From: Betaproteobacteria bacterium
GTDB taxonomy: Bacteria > Pseudomonadota > Gammaproteobacteria > Burkholderiales > SG8-41
Direction of reading: 5' to 3'
DNA length: 39,480 nucleotides
Assembly: GCA_016868035.1 (NCBI GenBank)
Contig: VGID01000037.1
Span: 1-39,480 of the forward strand
The notes under the pieces are model-generated. The model did no database searches. It saw nothing but the letters and a program-made list of their open reading frames with translations, and was not told where the DNA came from. Below are positions 16,720 to 27,797 of this stretch, in pieces (position 1 is the first letter of the stretch; each line of letters begins with the position of its first letter). The position numbers and the translations under genes are program-made.

Positions 16720-17385
16720 GGGGGCGGCCGTTCGGTACTCGGAACGCGGCTGCTCCACGGACCAGCGGACGCGGTCCGCGATCCGCTTGCCAATGCCTGC
16801 TACTGAACGGAGTTCCTCGGCGCGGGCCCTCATCACCGATTCCACACTGCCGAACCGGGCCAGCAATCGGCGCGCCCGTTCAGGTCCGATTCCGGGGAGC
16901 CCTTGAAGGATGAAGAGCTGCCGGGCGTGCTTTCCCTTCGGTCGGTACCCCGGGCGGGGGAGCGCCCCGATCGCGTAGGTCTGCCCTTGCCGGGCGACAT
17001 AAAGCATGGTGGACACGGTCTCTTCCGGAGTGCGCGTCCTTAACAACGGAATGCCGCAGAACACGGTTACGGCCACTAGGGCGCCCTGGATCGCTTCCCA
17101 TCGCAAGCCTGTTTCGTCGAGCTTGTACTCGGCGCCTTCCAGGATCATCGCAGGCCGCAGTTGCGTTGCGGCAAGCCGCAACGCCTGTGTGAAGAGCCTC
17201 CCGCCGATGATCGCTGCCGCGAGATCCGCTGTCGTCTTGCGCTCAATCAGGAACCGCCCGTCCACCAGGTAGTCACCCAGCTTAAGGCGCGTCACGTTCA
17301 CTTCGAAGTGGGGAGACTGCCCGAGAAGGCCGACCACGGGGCTCGGCGACTCCCGGTCATCTACCTGTACAGAAATGCGTTCCAA
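16717..17385 (-). CDS. XPF/MUS81-type ERCC4-domain nuclease with helix-hairpin-helix
   Basis: 222 residues. The ERCC4 nuclease core is complete: VQVDDRES near the start, LKLGDYLVDGRFLIERKTTAD (residues 35-54; here D38 and the ERKxxxD motif E48-R49-K50...D54), then GGRLFTQALRL. A helix-hairpin-helix pair follows (LPGIGPERARRLLARFGSVE, then SVAGIGKRIADRV, ~163-210). This is the domain order of archaeal Hef/XPF C-terminal halves, structure-specific nucleases that cut branched DNA as dimers. Such proteins are patchily distributed in bacteria and probably spread by transfer. It lies between a strong hairpin and the heat-shock operon; its bacterial role is unknown. Confidence 0.87.
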   Translation of the reverse strand: MERISVQVDDRESPSPVVGLLGQSPHFEVNVTRLKLGDYLVDGRFLIERKTTADLAAAIIGGRLFTQALRLAATQLRPAMILEGAEYKLDETGLRWEAIQGALVAVTVFCGIPLLRTRTPEETVSTMLYVARQGQTYAIGALPRPGYRPKGKHARQLFILQGLPGIGPERARRLLARFGSVESVMRARAEELRSVAGIGKRIADRVRWSVEQPRSEYRTAAP

Positions 17386-17563
17386 TCCCAGCCCGCCGGC
17401 GATCGTCCCGTTTATGGGAAACGCAGCAGAGCCGCTCTCGTTGACGATCGCGCAGGAGGCTCGCCATTTTTTCCTTTTCGCGCGGGCGCGTTTGCATTAA
17501 GAAAGTGCGGGAGGGCGGGCACGGCGCTGTCTTGGGCGCGTACGCTGCGGCGAGGCAGATGCG

Positions 17564-18685
17564 TTATTGCGCGAAGAACTCCCGCACTTTCTCCATCCAG
17601 GACTTCGCGCGCGGATCGTGGCGCCCGGCGTCTTTGCGGTTGATCGCCTCGAGTTCCGCCAGGAGCTCCTTCTGCCGGGCGGTGAGATTGACAGGGGTCT
17701 CCACGGCGACGTGGCACAGGAGATCGCCGTGGGTGCTCGAGCGCACACCCTTGATGCCCTTGCCGCGCAGCCGGAATACCCGGCCGGACTGGGTCTCCGC
17801 GGGCACCTTGATCTTGGCATAGCCATCGAGGGTTGGGATCTCGATCTCGCCGCCGAGCGCCGCGGTGGTGATGCTGATCGGCATCTCGCAATGAAGATCG
17901 TTGTGGTCGCGCGTGAAGACGGAATGCGGATGGATGTGGACCACGACGTAGAGGTCTCCCGGCGGGCCGCCGTTCATTCCCGCTTCGCCCTCGCCTGAGA
18001 GCCGGATGCGGTCGCCCGCATCGACGCCGGACGGGATCTTGACCGAGAGCGTCTTCTGGCGCTTCACGCGCCCGGCGCCGCCGCACGCCTGGCACGGGGA
18101 GGTCACGACCTTGCCTTGCCCGTGGCAGCGCGGGCAGGTCTGCTGGATGGAGAAGAAACCCTGCTGCATGCGGACCTGGCCGTGGCCGTGGCAGGCGGTG
18201 CACGTCGTGGGCGAGGTCCCGGGCTTCGCGCCGCTGCCGCTGCAGGTCTCGCACGCTTCCATCGCCGGGATGCGGATGCGGGTTTCGGTGCCGCGCGCGG
18301 CCTCCTCCAGCGAGATCTCCAGGTTGTAGCGAAGATCAGCGCCGCGGTAGACCGTCGAGCGCGCACGGCCGCCGCCGAAGATGTCGCCGAAGATGTCGCC
18401 GAAAGCGTCGGCGAAGCCGCCGAAACCGGCGCCGGCGGCGCCCGCGCCGGCGACCGAAGGGTCGACACCGGCGTGGCCGAACTGGTCGTAGGCGGCGCGC
18501 TTCTGCGAGTCGGAGAGGACCTCGTAGGCTTCCTTGGCTTCCTTGAAGTGCTCCTCGGCCTTGGGATTGTCCGGATTGCGGTCCGGGTGCCATTTCATGG
18601 CGAGCTTGCGGTACGCCTTCTTGACCTGCTCGTCGGAGGCGTCCCGGTTTACGCCCAGCACTTCGTAATAGTCTTTTTTCGCCAT
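17564..18685 (-). CDS. dnaJ: Chaperone DnaJ
   Basis: 373 residues. J domain with HPD ([11 protein letters not shown], ~33-35), Gly-rich linker (~75-105), four zinc-binding CxxCxGxG repeats ([32 protein letters not shown]; ~140-205) and the client-binding C-terminal domain. It delivers unfolded clients to DnaK and stimulates its ATPase. It lies 117 bases downstream of dnaK on the same strand; the gap consists mostly of facing GAGGATT/AATCCTC word repeats. Confidence 0.98.
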   Translation of the reverse strand: MAKKDYYEVLGVNRDASDEQVKKAYRKLAMKWHPDRNPDNPKAEEHFKEAKEAYEVLSDSQKRAAYDQFGHAGVDPSVAGAGAAGAGFGGFADAFGDIFGDIFGGGRARSTVYRGADLRYNLEISLEEAARGTETRIRIPAMEACETCSGSGAKPGTSPTTCTACHGHGQVRMQQGFFSIQQTCPRCHGQGKVVTSPCQACGGAGRVKRQKTLSVKIPSGVDAGDRIRLSGEGEAGMNGGPPGDLYVVVHIHPHSVFTRDHNDLHCEMPISITTAALGGEIEIPTLDGYAKIKVPAETQSGRVFRLRGKGIKGVRSSTHGDLLCHVAVETPVNLTARQKELLAELEAINRKDAGRHDPRAKSWMEKVREFFAQ

Positions 18686-18698
18686 GGCTCAGGAGAGG

Positions 18699-18802
18699 GA
18701 TCGTGGATTGGGGATCGAGGATTGAGCGTCACGCGGACGACAAAATAGATCGAGGGGAGAGCTTGCGCGCTCCCCTCAATCCTCAGTCCTCAGTCCTCAA
18801 TC

Positions 18803-18804
<2 letters not shown>
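18699..18804. repeat. Facing word repeats in the dnaK-dnaJ gap
   Basis: GGATTGGGGATCGAGGATTGAG at about 18705-18726 (listed here as words GGATTGGGG and ATCGAGGATTGAG) faces CCTCAATCCTCAGTCCTCAG at about 18775-18800. The dnaK-dnaJ transcript would form a long hairpin here, which could lower dnaJ expression relative to dnaK or stabilise the upstream message. Confidence 0.7.
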
Positions 18805-20737
<1,933 letters not shown>

Positions 20738-20780
20738 GTTCTACCTCGTTGGTTTTCCTGTGCTATTCGTCATTACCCCG

Positions 20781-20808
20781 ATATGGGGGTAACCCCTCAT
20801 TTTTCAAT
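20781..20808 (-). promoter_or_regulatory. Sigma-32 (RpoH) promoter of dnaK
   Basis: On the minus strand, ATTGAAA (-35) is followed after 13 bases by CCCCATAT (-10). This matches the heat-shock consensus CTTGAAA-N(11-16)-CCCCATnT almost perfectly. The -35 element overlaps the last codons of grpE. dnaK starts about 44 bases downstream of the -10. Confidence 0.85.
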
Positions 20809-21393
20809 GGTTTTCAGCTTGGACACGGTCACTAGCGCCGGGCGGATCACCCGCTGGTGCAGCAGGTAGCCTTTCTGCAGCACCTGCACCACGGTATTGG
20901 GCTCGGCATCGGATTCGACGGTGTTGATCGCCTGATGGCGGTGCGGATCGAATTTCTGCCCCGCCGGGTTGATCTCGCCGAGATTGAACCGCTCGAACAC
21001 GGTCTTGAGCTGCTTGAGCGTGAGCTCGACCCCGCTCTTCATGCTCTCGACCGTCGCATTGTCGGCCGCGAGGGCCGCCTCGAGGCTGTCCATGACCGCG
21101 AGCAGCTCACCTGCGAAACTGTCCACCGCGTATTTATGGGCGTTGGCGATCTCGGTCTGCGCGCGCTTGCGCACGTTGTCGGCCTCGGCCTTCGCGCGCA
21201 GCCACGCGTCGTGATGTTCCTGCGCGGAGGCCTCGGCCTTCCTCAAACGTTCCTCCTGGGTGGGCTCGGCAGACTCTGCAGACGTCTCGGCGGCGGGCTG
21301 CGGGGTGTCCGCGGGCGCCTGCGCCTCGCCGGGCGCGGTCGGTTCCTCGAGCTTCTCCTCGGGAGCCGGTTTCAGGTCGCGTGTTTCGTGCAT
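20797..21393 (-). CDS. grpE: Nucleotide exchange factor GrpE
   Basis: 198 residues. A low-complexity acidic N-terminus (~1-50, rich in Glu, Pro, Ala) precedes the long coiled-coil (~50-110, [15 protein letters not shown]) and the C-terminal beta-domain with [18 protein letters not shown], then [23 protein letters not shown]. It releases ADP from DnaK. It is the first gene of the grpE-dnaK-dnaJ cluster, with a sigma-32 promoter just upstream and GGAGG before the ATG. Confidence 0.97.
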   Translation of the reverse strand: MHETRDLKPAPEEKLEEPTAPGEAQAPADTPQPAAETSAESAEPTQEERLRKAEASAQEHHDAWLRAKAEADNVRKRAQTEIANAHKYAVDSFAGELLAVMDSLEAALAADNATVESMKSGVELTLKQLKTVFERFNLGEINPAGQKFDPHRHQAINTVESDAEPNTVVQVLQKGYLLHQRVIRPALVTVSKLKTIEK

Positions 21394-21417
21394 CCTTTCC
21401 TCCGGTCAATCCTTTTT

Positions 21418-21445
21418 AGTTTGGGCCGGATGCGCAAGATTCAAG
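21418..21445 (-). promoter_or_regulatory. Sigma-32 (RpoH) promoter of grpE
   Basis: On the minus strand, CTTGAAT (-35) and CCCAAACT (-10-like) are separated by 13 bases, about 25 bases upstream of the grpE start codon. The -35 is near perfect, the -10 keeps four to five of the conserved bases. No CIRCE element (HrcA operator) is seen here. Confidence 0.7.
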
Positions 21446-21665
21446 GGCAGCGCGCGGTCATCCTAACCGCTTGCCGCAAAAGACTTTTCAGTAAGGCATG
21501 CCCGGTCTCGAACAGCAACGTGCGCACATTGGGACCGGCCGGGGCCCGACGCGACGCATTGCAGACGGTGGGTGCCGGGGGAGGCGCAACGATGAAGGAA
21601 GGCGGATGACCGAGCGCGGGGCCGTGCCGGGTTCGGTGTCGATTTCCTCCTTCTGCCTTCATCCT

Positions 21666-22754
21666 TCAGGACTTGGCGCCCATCGCCAGCGCGCGCATGC
21701 GGGATTTTTCCAGCTCCTCGGCTGCGGCGCCGGAGCTCCACCCGAGTAGGTTCTCCAGCACCAGGTCGGTAAGTGCGTGCACCCAGTCGTTGCGCTCGTT
21801 CAGGCAGGGTATGTAGCGGAATTCCCGCCCGCCTGCCTGCACGAAGGTCGTCTTGCCCTCGATCGCAATCTCTTCCAGCGTCTCGAGGCAGTCGCTCACG
21901 AAGCCGGGGCAGATCACGTCCACGCGCCCGAGCTTCTGTCTGCCGAGCTCCGCGAGCACGCTGCTCGTATAGGGCTGCAGCCACTCCGCGCGTCCCAAGC
22001 GCGACTGGAACGTGATCCGGTACTGCACGGACTTCAGCGAAAGCGCCTCGGCGAGCAGCCGCCCCGTCTTCTGGCATTCGCAATGATAGGGATCGCCCTT
22101 GTCGAGCGTTGCGCGCGGCACGCCGTGGAAACTCATCAACAGCACGTCGGGGCGCTCGTTGTTGTTCTTCGTCCAGAAATCGCGCACGCTCTGGGCAAGC
22201 GCGGCGATATACGCGGGACGGTCGTGGAAGTGCCGTACCGTACGCAGCGCCGGGACGTCGCGCGCGCCCGAGAAGAAGCGGAAGACTTCGTCGAGGGCAG
22301 TCGCCGTGGTGCTCGCCGCGTACTGCGGGTAAAGCGGCACGAGCAGGATGCGGTCGCAGCGCGCGGCCTTCAGCTCCTGCAGCTTGGCCGGGATCGAGGG
22401 CTTGCCGTAGCGCATCGCGTAGTCCACCACCAGCGGAAACTTCACCCGCTCGCCGAGGTAACCGCGCAGCAGCTTCGCCTGGCGTTCGGTGTGGACCCGC
22501 AGGGGAGCGCCCTCGGCCATCCATACCTGCGCATAGCGATGCGCCGAGGCCCTCGGACGGGTCGTCAGCACGAACAGGTGCAGGATCGGCAGCCAGATCG
22601 CGCGCGGAATCTCGATGACGCGTGGGTCGGAGAGGAACTGCCTGAGGTACCCGCGCACTGCCCTGGGGGTGGGCGCCTCCGGCGTGCCGAGATTCACCAG
22701 CAGCACTCCGATGCCCGGGGCGCTGCCGTGGGAGAAGGGCGGCTCAGGGTTCAA
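21666..22754 (-). CDS. hemH: Ferrochelatase
   Basis: 362 residues. Family signatures include [49 protein letters not shown], the catalytic-His motif [20 protein letters not shown] and [20 protein letters not shown]. It inserts Fe2+ into protoporphyrin IX in the last step of haem synthesis, at the membrane. The location between hrcA and grpE is the usual one in betaproteobacteria. Its 5' and 3' ends abut word repeats (22743-22855; GAAGGCAGAAGG near 21650-21665). Confidence 0.97.
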   Translation of the reverse strand: MNPEPPFSHGSAPGIGVLLVNLGTPEAPTPRAVRGYLRQFLSDPRVIEIPRAIWLPILHLFVLTTRPRASAHRYAQVWMAEGAPLRVHTERQAKLLRGYLGERVKFPLVVDYAMRYGKPSIPAKLQELKAARCDRILLVPLYPQYAASTTATALDEVFRFFSGARDVPALRTVRHFHDRPAYIAALAQSVRDFWTKNNNERPDVLLMSFHGVPRATLDKGDPYHCECQKTGRLLAEALSLKSVQYRITFQSRLGRAEWLQPYTSSVLAELGRQKLGRVDVICPGFVSDCLETLEEIAIEGKTTFVQAGGREFRYIPCLNERNDWVHALTDLVLENLLGWSSGAAAEELEKSRMRALAMGAKS

Positions 22755-22855
22755 GGTTCAAGGTTCAAAGTTCGTAGTTGGGGTTTGGCGGGAGCGTCGC
22801 CGGGGGCGCTTTAAACGGCGAACCTGGAACCTCGAACCTTGAACGTTGAACTCAC
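22743..22855. repeat. Facing word repeats (GTTCAAG / CTTGAAC) between hrcA and hemH
   Basis: GGGTTCAAGGTTCAAGGTTC at about 22746-22765 faces CCTCGAACCTTGAACGTTGA at about 22830-22850. They form an imperfect inverted pair in the hrcA-hemH gap. No promoter was recognised. Confidence 0.7.
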
Positions 22856-22865
22856 TGCCGCGAAG

Positions 22866-23900
22866 CTAGCGTTGGGTGAGCGCGCTCGAGAGCAGCTTCG
22901 CGGTGATGTCCACGATGGGAATGACGCGCTCGTAGGCCATCCGGGTGGGGCCGATCACGCCGACCCTGCCGACCACCTGGCCGTCCACCTCGTAGGGAGC
23001 GGAGATCACGCTGCACTCGTCAAGCGGCGCGACCCCCGATTCGCCGCCGATGAAGATCTGCACCCCGTGCGCGCGGCTGCTCACTTCGAGCAGCTGCAGC
23101 AGGCCCGTCCTGCGGTCGAACAGCTCGAAGAGCTTGCGCAGATTCGCCATGTTGGACGACAGGTCCTCGGAGTCGAGCAGATTGCTCTCGCCCGAGATCA
23201 CTACCTCCGTCTCCGATTCGCTGACCGCCTCGCTGCCGGCTTCCAGCGCCGCGGTCATCAGCCGCGTCATGTCCTCGGTCAGCTGCTTGAGCTCGGCGCG
23301 GATCCGGCGCCTGATCTCGTCGAACGTGAGCCCGGCATAATTCTGGTTCAGGATATTCGTCGCCTCGGCGAGCTCGGAGGGCGTGTATTTTCTCTCGGTG
23401 ACCAGGATCCGGTTCTGCACGTCGCCCTCGGGCGTGACGACGATCAGCAGTATTCGCGTGTCGGAGAGCTTCAGGAATTCAATGTGCCGGAAACATGCGC
23501 CGCGCCGCGGGGTTATGACCACGCCTGCGAAGTGCGTGAGATCGGACAGAACCTGGGACGCGGAGGCCACGAGCTTCTGCGTGTTCTGCATGCGCAGCTG
23601 CTCCTCCAGATGGTGGATCTCCACGTTGTCGAGGGGCTTGATCGTGAGCAGCGTGTCCACGAAGAAACGGTAGCCGCGCGTGGTCGGCACGCGGCCGGCC
23701 GATGTGTGCGGGCTCGCGATGAAGCCCATGTCCTCGAGGTCGGCCATCACGTTGCGGATGCTCGCGGGGCTCAACTCCAGCCCCGCGTATTTCGAGAGCG
23801 CGCGCGAGCCCACCGGCTGGCCCTCCACGATGTAGCGCTCGACCAGCGTCTTCAGGAGGACCAGCGCGCGTTCGCTCAGGACCGGCGTAGCGGCGGGCAT
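22866..23900 (-). CDS. hrcA: Heat-inducible transcription repressor HrcA
   Basis: 344 residues. A winged-helix N-terminus ([20 protein letters not shown], then [20 protein letters not shown], then [17 protein letters not shown]) is followed by the GAF-like and insertion domains with [15 protein letters not shown]-like and [19 protein letters not shown] segments. HrcA normally represses groESL and dnaK operons by binding CIRCE. No CIRCE (TTAGCACTC-N9-GAGTGCTAA) is visible in this window, so its targets are probably elsewhere. nadK diverges on the other strand. Confidence 0.97.
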   Translation of the reverse strand: MPAATPVLSERALVLLKTLVERYIVEGQPVGSRALSKYAGLELSPASIRNVMADLEDMGFIASPHTSAGRVPTTRGYRFFVDTLLTIKPLDNVEIHHLEEQLRMQNTQKLVASASQVLSDLTHFAGVVITPRRGACFRHIEFLKLSDTRILLIVVTPEGDVQNRILVTERKYTPSELAEATNILNQNYAGLTFDEIRRRIRAELKQLTEDMTRLMTAALEAGSEAVSESETEVVISGESNLLDSEDLSSNMANLRKLFELFDRRTGLLQLLEVSSRAHGVQIFIGGESGVAPLDECSVISAPYEVDGQVVGRVGVIGPTRMAYERVIPIVDITAKLLSSALTQR

Positions 23901-23917
23901 GCGCCTATTCTACTAAA

Positions 23918-24018
23918 AACGGTGAATGGTGAATGGTGAATCGTGAGCCGTGAGTCGACGAATCGAGGTGCTCTCCCGCTGACCGGCTGTCAGTGAGTCA
24001 CGAGCCACGAGTCACGGT
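23918..24018. repeat. Word repeats between hrcA and nadK
   Basis: GGTGAATGGTGAATGGTGAA at about 23921-23942, GAGCCGTGAGTCGACG, and GAGTCACGAGCCACGAGTCACG at about 23995-24016 (words GAGTCACGA and GCCACGAGTCACG) fill most of this divergent gap. Any promoters of hrcA and nadK must lie in or beside these repeats. Confidence 0.7.
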
Positions 24019-24039
24019 TTTTTATGGTTTAATGCGGCG

Positions 24040-24909
24040 ATGAAGACGTCTTTCGGCACCGTCGCGCTGATCGGCAAGTACAAGAGCCCGGAAGTCTCCG
24101 GCCCGTTGCTCAAGCTCGCGCAGTTCCTGGAGCAGCGCAAGGTCAAAGTCCTGATCGATCGCCTCACGGGGGCCCAGATCGGCGATGCCCCGTACCCGGT
24201 GCTGCCGCTGGAGGAGCTGGGCAAGCAGGCGGATCTCGCAATCGTGATCGGGGGCGACGGCACGATGCTCAACATCGCGCGCACGCTTGCGCCCTACGAT
24301 GTCGCGCTGGTCGGCGTGAACCAGGGCCGCCTGGGGTTTCTCACGGATATCTCGGTGGACACCATGTTCGACACCATCGGCGCGATCCTCGAGGGCAAGT
24401 TCGTGGCCGAGGACCGCATGCTGCTTGCCGGGGAAGTGTGGAGCGGGGCCGGGAAGGTGGCCGAGGGGCTCGCGTTCAACGACGTGGTGGTGAGCAAGGG
24501 CGCCCGGGGGAACATGATCGAGTTCGAGGTGCGCATCGACGGCCAGTTCATCTACAACCAGCGCGCCGACGGGCTGATCGTGGCGTCCCCGACCGGCTCG
24601 ACCGCGTACGCGCTGTCCACCGGGGGCCCCATCGTGCACCCTTCGCTCTCGGTGATGGCGCTGGTCCCGGTGTCCCCGCACACGCTGTCGAACCGCCCGA
24701 TCGTGATCAGCAGCAGTTGCACGGTGGAGATCATCGTCCGCGGCGACTCCGACCCGCGCGTGCACTTCGACAGCCATTCGCACCACGGCCTGCGCGACGG
24801 CGATCGCGTGGTGGCGCGTCGTTTTCCGCGCCCGCTGAGCCTTCTGCACCCGGCCGGGCACAGTTACTACGATATGCTGCGCGAGAAGCTCAACTGGAAC
24901 CGCGAGTGA
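24040..24909 (+). CDS. nadK: NAD kinase
   Basis: 289 residues. Diagnostic motifs: GGDGTMLNIAR at 71-81 (catalytic Asp), GVNQGRLGFLTDI, and SPTGSTAYALSTGGPIVHP. It phosphorylates NAD to NADP in the cytoplasm. It diverges from hrcA and is followed by recN, the order normally seen in beta- and gammaproteobacteria. Confidence 0.97.
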   Translation: MKTSFGTVALIGKYKSPEVSGPLLKLAQFLEQRKVKVLIDRLTGAQIGDAPYPVLPLEELGKQADLAIVIGGDGTMLNIARTLAPYDVALVGVNQGRLGFLTDISVDTMFDTIGAILEGKFVAEDRMLLAGEVWSGAGKVAEGLAFNDVVVSKGARGNMIEFEVRIDGQFIYNQRADGLIVASPTGSTAYALSTGGPIVHPSLSVMALVPVSPHTLSNRPIVISSSCTVEIIVRGDSDPRVHFDSHSHHGLRDGDRVVARRFPRPLSLLHPAGHSYYDMLREKLNWNRE

Positions 24910-24998
24910 ACAGTGATCAGTGAACGGTGAACGGAACGCCGCGGCCGCCGCGGCTCCGGATGTGCCGACTGTTCACTGTTCACCGTTTACTGTTTACC
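24907..24998. repeat. Facing word repeats (GTGAACAG / CTGTTCAC) between nadK and recN
   Basis: GTGAACAGTGATCAGTGAAC and GGTGAACGG at about 24906-24935 face CTGTTCACTGTTCACCGTTT and ACTGTTTAC at about 24969-24997. They form an imperfect inverted pair immediately upstream of recN. No LexA box (CTGT-N8-ACAG) was recognised. Confidence 0.7.
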
Positions 24999-25003
24999 CG
25001 AAG

Positions 25004-26668
25004 ATGTTGCGCAGTCTCTCGATCCGCGACTTCGCGATCGTGGACCGTATGGACCTCGAGTTCGCCGCCGGCTTCACGGTGCTCACCGGGGAGACCGGGG
25101 CGGGCAAATCCATCCTGATCGACGCGCTCGCCATGGTGCTCGGCGAGCGCGCGGAGGCGATCGTCGTGCGCGCGGGTGCGGCGCGCGCCGAGATCGGCGC
25201 CGAGTTCGACGTCGAGCGGGACGCGGCGCTCGCGCGCTGGCTTGCGGAAAACGAGCTCGCCGGCGACGAAGGCGCGTGTCTCGTGCGCCGCGTGATCGAG
25301 CCCGCCGGCAGATCGCGTGGCTACATCAACGGGCGCCCCGCCACGCTTGCCCAGCTGCGCGAGCTGGGCGAGCGCCTGGTGGACATCCACGGCCAGAACC
25401 AGCACCAGTCGCTCACGCGCACCGCCGCCCAGCGTGCGCTGCTCGATGCCTACGGCGGGCTGGCGCCCTCCGCGGCGAGCGTCGCAGCGCTCCACGCCGC
25501 GTGGCAGAAGCGGCGCGAGACGCGCATCGCGTTCGAGACGAACGCGGGGGCCATCGAAGCCGAGCGCGAGCACCTGGAATGGCAGACGCGCGAGCTCGAA
25601 GCGCTCAATTTCGGTGTCGAGCAATGGCGGGAGCTTACCGAGGAACACGCGCGGCTCGCGCACGCGGCGAGCCTCATCGAAGGCGCGCAGCAGGGGCTGG
25701 ATGCGCTCTCCGAGGGCGACGATTCGGTGCTTGCGCGCGTGAGCGCGCTGGTCGGGCGGCTGGACAACCTGCGCGCACACGATCCGGGGCTGCGTGAAGC
25801 GCTCGAGCTGCTGGAGCCCGCCCGCATCCAGCTGCAGGAAGCCGTCTATCAGCTGCGGCACTATGCCGGGCGTCTCGAACTCGATCCGCAGCGGCTCGCA
25901 GAGATCGAGCAGCGGCTCGAGGCAATCCACTCGGTCGCGCGCAAGTACCGCACGGCGCCGGAGCAGCTTCCGGAGAAGCTCGCGGCGGCGCGGGCCCGCC
26001 TGGCGGAGCTGGGCGCGGGCGGCGACCTCGAGGGGCTGCGCAAGCTCGAGGAGAAGGCGCACGAGGCGTGCGTTGCGGAGGCGAAGAAGCTCTCCGGCGC
26101 GCGCAAGAAGTCCGCAGGCAGGCTCTCGGAGCAGGTGACCGATGCGATGCAGACGCTCGCGATGGCGGGCGGGCGCTTCGAGGTCGCGCTGCACCGCTCG
26201 CCGGAGGTCACGGCGCACGGGCTCGAATCCGTCGAATTCATGGTGTCGGCGCACAAGGGCATGGACCCGGCGCCGCTCGCCAAGGTCGCCTCCGGCGGCG
26301 AGCTCTCGCGCATGAGCCTCGCGATCCAGACCGTGACGAGCCGGGTGGCGCAGGTGCCGACGCTGATCTTCGACGAGGTGGATTCCGGCATCGGCGGGCG
26401 CGTGGCCGAAATCGTGGGAAGGATGCTGAAGCAGCTCGGGAGAAAGCACCAGGTCATGTGCATCACCCACCTGCCGCAGGTGGCGGCCTCGGCCGACCAG
26501 CAGTGGCAGGTTACCAAGACGACCGCGAACGGCGAGGTGGTGAGCAAGGTCACCATGCTCGACCGCGAAAGCCGCGTCGAGGAAATCGCGCGCATGCTCG
26601 GCGGCGTCAAGATCACGCCGACCACGCGCAAGCACGCGGCGGAGATGCTCGGAATCAAGAATGATTGA
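25004..26668 (+). CDS. recN: DNA repair protein RecN
   Basis: 554 residues from the ATG at 25004 (MLRSLSIRDFAIVDRMDLEF); longer frames would translate the word repeats upstream, and this length equals that of E. coli RecN. SMC-like ATPase: Walker A GETGAGKS (29-36), a long coiled-coil region (~150-370), the ABC signature KVASGGELSRMSLAIQTV and Walker B TLIFDEVDSGIGG, plus CITHLPQVAASADQQWQV. It acts in double-strand break repair. It is usually SOS-regulated, but no LexA box was recognised here. Confidence 0.97.
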   Translation: MLRSLSIRDFAIVDRMDLEFAAGFTVLTGETGAGKSILIDALAMVLGERAEAIVVRAGAARAEIGAEFDVERDAALARWLAENELAGDEGACLVRRVIEPAGRSRGYINGRPATLAQLRELGERLVDIHGQNQHQSLTRTAAQRALLDAYGGLAPSAASVAALHAAWQKRRETRIAFETNAGAIEAEREHLEWQTRELEALNFGVEQWRELTEEHARLAHAASLIEGAQQGLDALSEGDDSVLARVSALVGRLDNLRAHDPGLREALELLEPARIQLQEAVYQLRHYAGRLELDPQRLAEIEQRLEAIHSVARKYRTAPEQLPEKLAAARARLAELGAGGDLEGLRKLEEKAHEACVAEAKKLSGARKKSAGRLSEQVTDAMQTLAMAGGRFEVALHRSPEVTAHGLESVEFMVSAHKGMDPAPLAKVASGGELSRMSLAIQTVTSRVAQVPTLIFDEVDSGIGGRVAEIVGRMLKQLGRKHQVMCITHLPQVAASADQQWQVTKTTANGEVVSKVTMLDRESRVEEIARMLGGVKITPTTRKHAAEMLGIKND

Positions 26669-26713
26669 ACCGCCAGGCCCGTCAGGAAGAAGCCGGCGGG
26701 GCAAGACCCGCGG

Positions 26714-26971
26714 CTAGCGGCGTTCTTCGTCCTTCTTGTCGAGCAGGCGCCAGGTCGACAGCGCCGTCACCAGGAAAATCGGAAGCAGCACGAGAACTGC
26801 GACCAGCAGGTTTTTCTGAAGAAAAACTCCCGCCGCGGTTCCGGAAAGCAGCACGATCAGGATCGGCAGGTGGCACGGGCACGTCAGCACCGCGAGCGTG
26901 CCCATCAGGTACGTCAGCGCCGGATGCCCGCGCGGCAATGCCTTCTTGCGCAAGTCGCCCATCGGATGCAA
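26714..26971 (-). CDS. merE: MerE-like mercury transporter
   Basis: 85 residues with two membrane segments (~18-48 and ~55-72). The block GTLAVLTCPCHLPILIVLLS, followed by GTAAGVFLQKN, matches MerE, in which the CPC cysteines (C31, C33 here) inside the first helix carry Hg(II) or methylmercury across the inner membrane. A shorter start at MGDLRKK is possible. It is the last gene of the mer-like operon, nine bases after the MerC-like gene. Confidence 0.87.
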   Translation of the reverse strand: MHPMGDLRKKALPRGHPALTYLMGTLAVLTCPCHLPILIVLLSGTAAGVFLQKNLLVAVLVLLPIFLVTALSTWRLLDKKDEERR

Positions 26972-26980
26972 CGTGGCCGC

Positions 26981-27343
26981 CTAACGTGGCGCCTCGGGCG
27001 CGCGCCGTCCCCTCAGGTGGTCCCACACGCTGCTCCCTATGAGCGCCGCAAGCCCGGAATAGACGAGCGCCGGGTGGATCCACAATCCGGCGAAGGCGCC
27101 GAGCGCCCCGCCGAGACCGATCCAGAACGGCGTGAGCTCGCCGTGCGAGCGCGCGGTGCCGTGGAGCAGCCACACGCTCAGCGCAAGCAGGCCCACGTAG
27201 AGCGGGATCAGGAAGGCGTCGTTGATCAGGAAGCCCGCGCCGACCGCGCTCATTATCGAGAGCGCACCGGTCACGCCGAGGCAGCACGCGCCCGCAAAAC
27301 CAGCCGCGCCGCTGCAGGTGCATTGTTTGACGAGTTCCTTCAT
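26981..27343 (-). CDS. MerC-like mercury transport membrane protein
   Basis: 120 residues with about four membrane segments (~13-33, 42-60, 72-88, 92-108). A vicinal Cys pair sits in the first helix (AGACCLGVTG, C20-C21) and another C-x-C near the N-terminus (QCTC, C8, C10). The end GLAALIGSSVWDHLRGR resembles the ALMIGVSIWDF end of MerC. MerC and MerT both use helix-1 Cys pairs to pass Hg(II) inward. It lies between the AhpD-like gene and merE in one operon. MerC-like is the best reading, but it is not a close match. Confidence 0.65.
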   Translation of the reverse strand: MKELVKQCTCSGAAGFAGACCLGVTGALSIMSAVGAGFLINDAFLIPLYVGLLALSVWLLHGTARSHGELTPFWIGLGGALGAFAGLWIHPALVYSGLAALIGSSVWDHLRGRRAPEAPR

Positions 27344-27371
27344 CGCTCGCTCCTCGGTCCGCGCGCCCGCA

Positions 27372-27737
27372 TCACGTGCAGCACGCCTGTGCCTGCTCGC
27401 TCTCGCCGGTTGCCGCCTGGTAGGCTTTCAACGCCCACATTTCACCCACGCAGCCGCCCATCGCCGAGGCGACGGCCAGGAATTCGCCGAACTCCTCGGG
27501 GGTTGCGCCGAGCTCTTTTGCCTTCAGCACGTAGAACTTCAGGCAAGGCTCGCAGCGGGCGCTTACGCCCCACAAGGCGGCGGCCAGGGCTTTCACCTTC
27601 GCGGGGAACACACCGTCCGTAAACACGGCATCCTGCCGCATCTTCTGGATGTGGCCGGCCGTGTGTTTCGTCACCCTGGAGAACTCGGACAACAGTCCCA
27701 GGGCGGGATCGATGCTCTTGAGGTCGGTCGTTTTCAT
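27372..27737 (-). CDS. AhpD/carboxymuconolactone decarboxylase-like protein with extra C-terminal Cys pair
   Basis: 121 residues from MKTTDLKSIDPALGLLSEFS; the start at 27737 has GGAGGCGCC just upstream. The AhpD-like core is visible: VFPAKVKALAAALWGVSARC then EPCLKFYVLKAKELG, giving the redox CxxC (C62, C65), then EEFGEFLAVASAMGGCVGEM. Unusually it ends QACCT, with a vicinal Cys pair at 119-120 as in the C-terminus of mercuric reductase. It is the first gene after the mer operator. It may be a thiol-redox or Hg-handling protein; that is inference from the cysteines and context. Confidence 0.8.
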   Translation of the reverse strand: MKTTDLKSIDPALGLLSEFSRVTKHTAGHIQKMRQDAVFTDGVFPAKVKALAAALWGVSARCEPCLKFYVLKAKELGATPEEFGEFLAVASAMGGCVGEMWALKAYQAATGESEQAQACCT

Positions 27738-27766
27738 GGCGCCTCCATCACGATGTCGTGATGCAA

Positions 27767-27797
27767 GCGTACCCGCCGTACCCGGGTACGGAGTCAA
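27767..27797 (-). promoter_or_regulatory. mer operator-promoter
   Basis: On the minus strand, TTGACT (-35, 27797-27792) is followed directly by the perfect 16-bp palindrome CCGTACCCGGGTACGG (27791-27776). In Tn501 the same arrangement is TTGACT-CCGTAC-N4-GTACGG with a 19-bp spacer before the -10. Here the -10 (GTACGC or TACGCT after 19-20 bp) is weak. The long spacer is the hallmark of MerR-activated promoters. It overlaps the last codons of merR and drives the AhpD-like, merC-like and merE genes. Confidence 0.9.

Noticed and set aside
23901-24039. CIRCE element between hrcA and nadK
   Set aside because: The gap contains GTGAATG and GAGTCACG words but not the TTAGCACTC-N9-GAGTGCTAA pattern.
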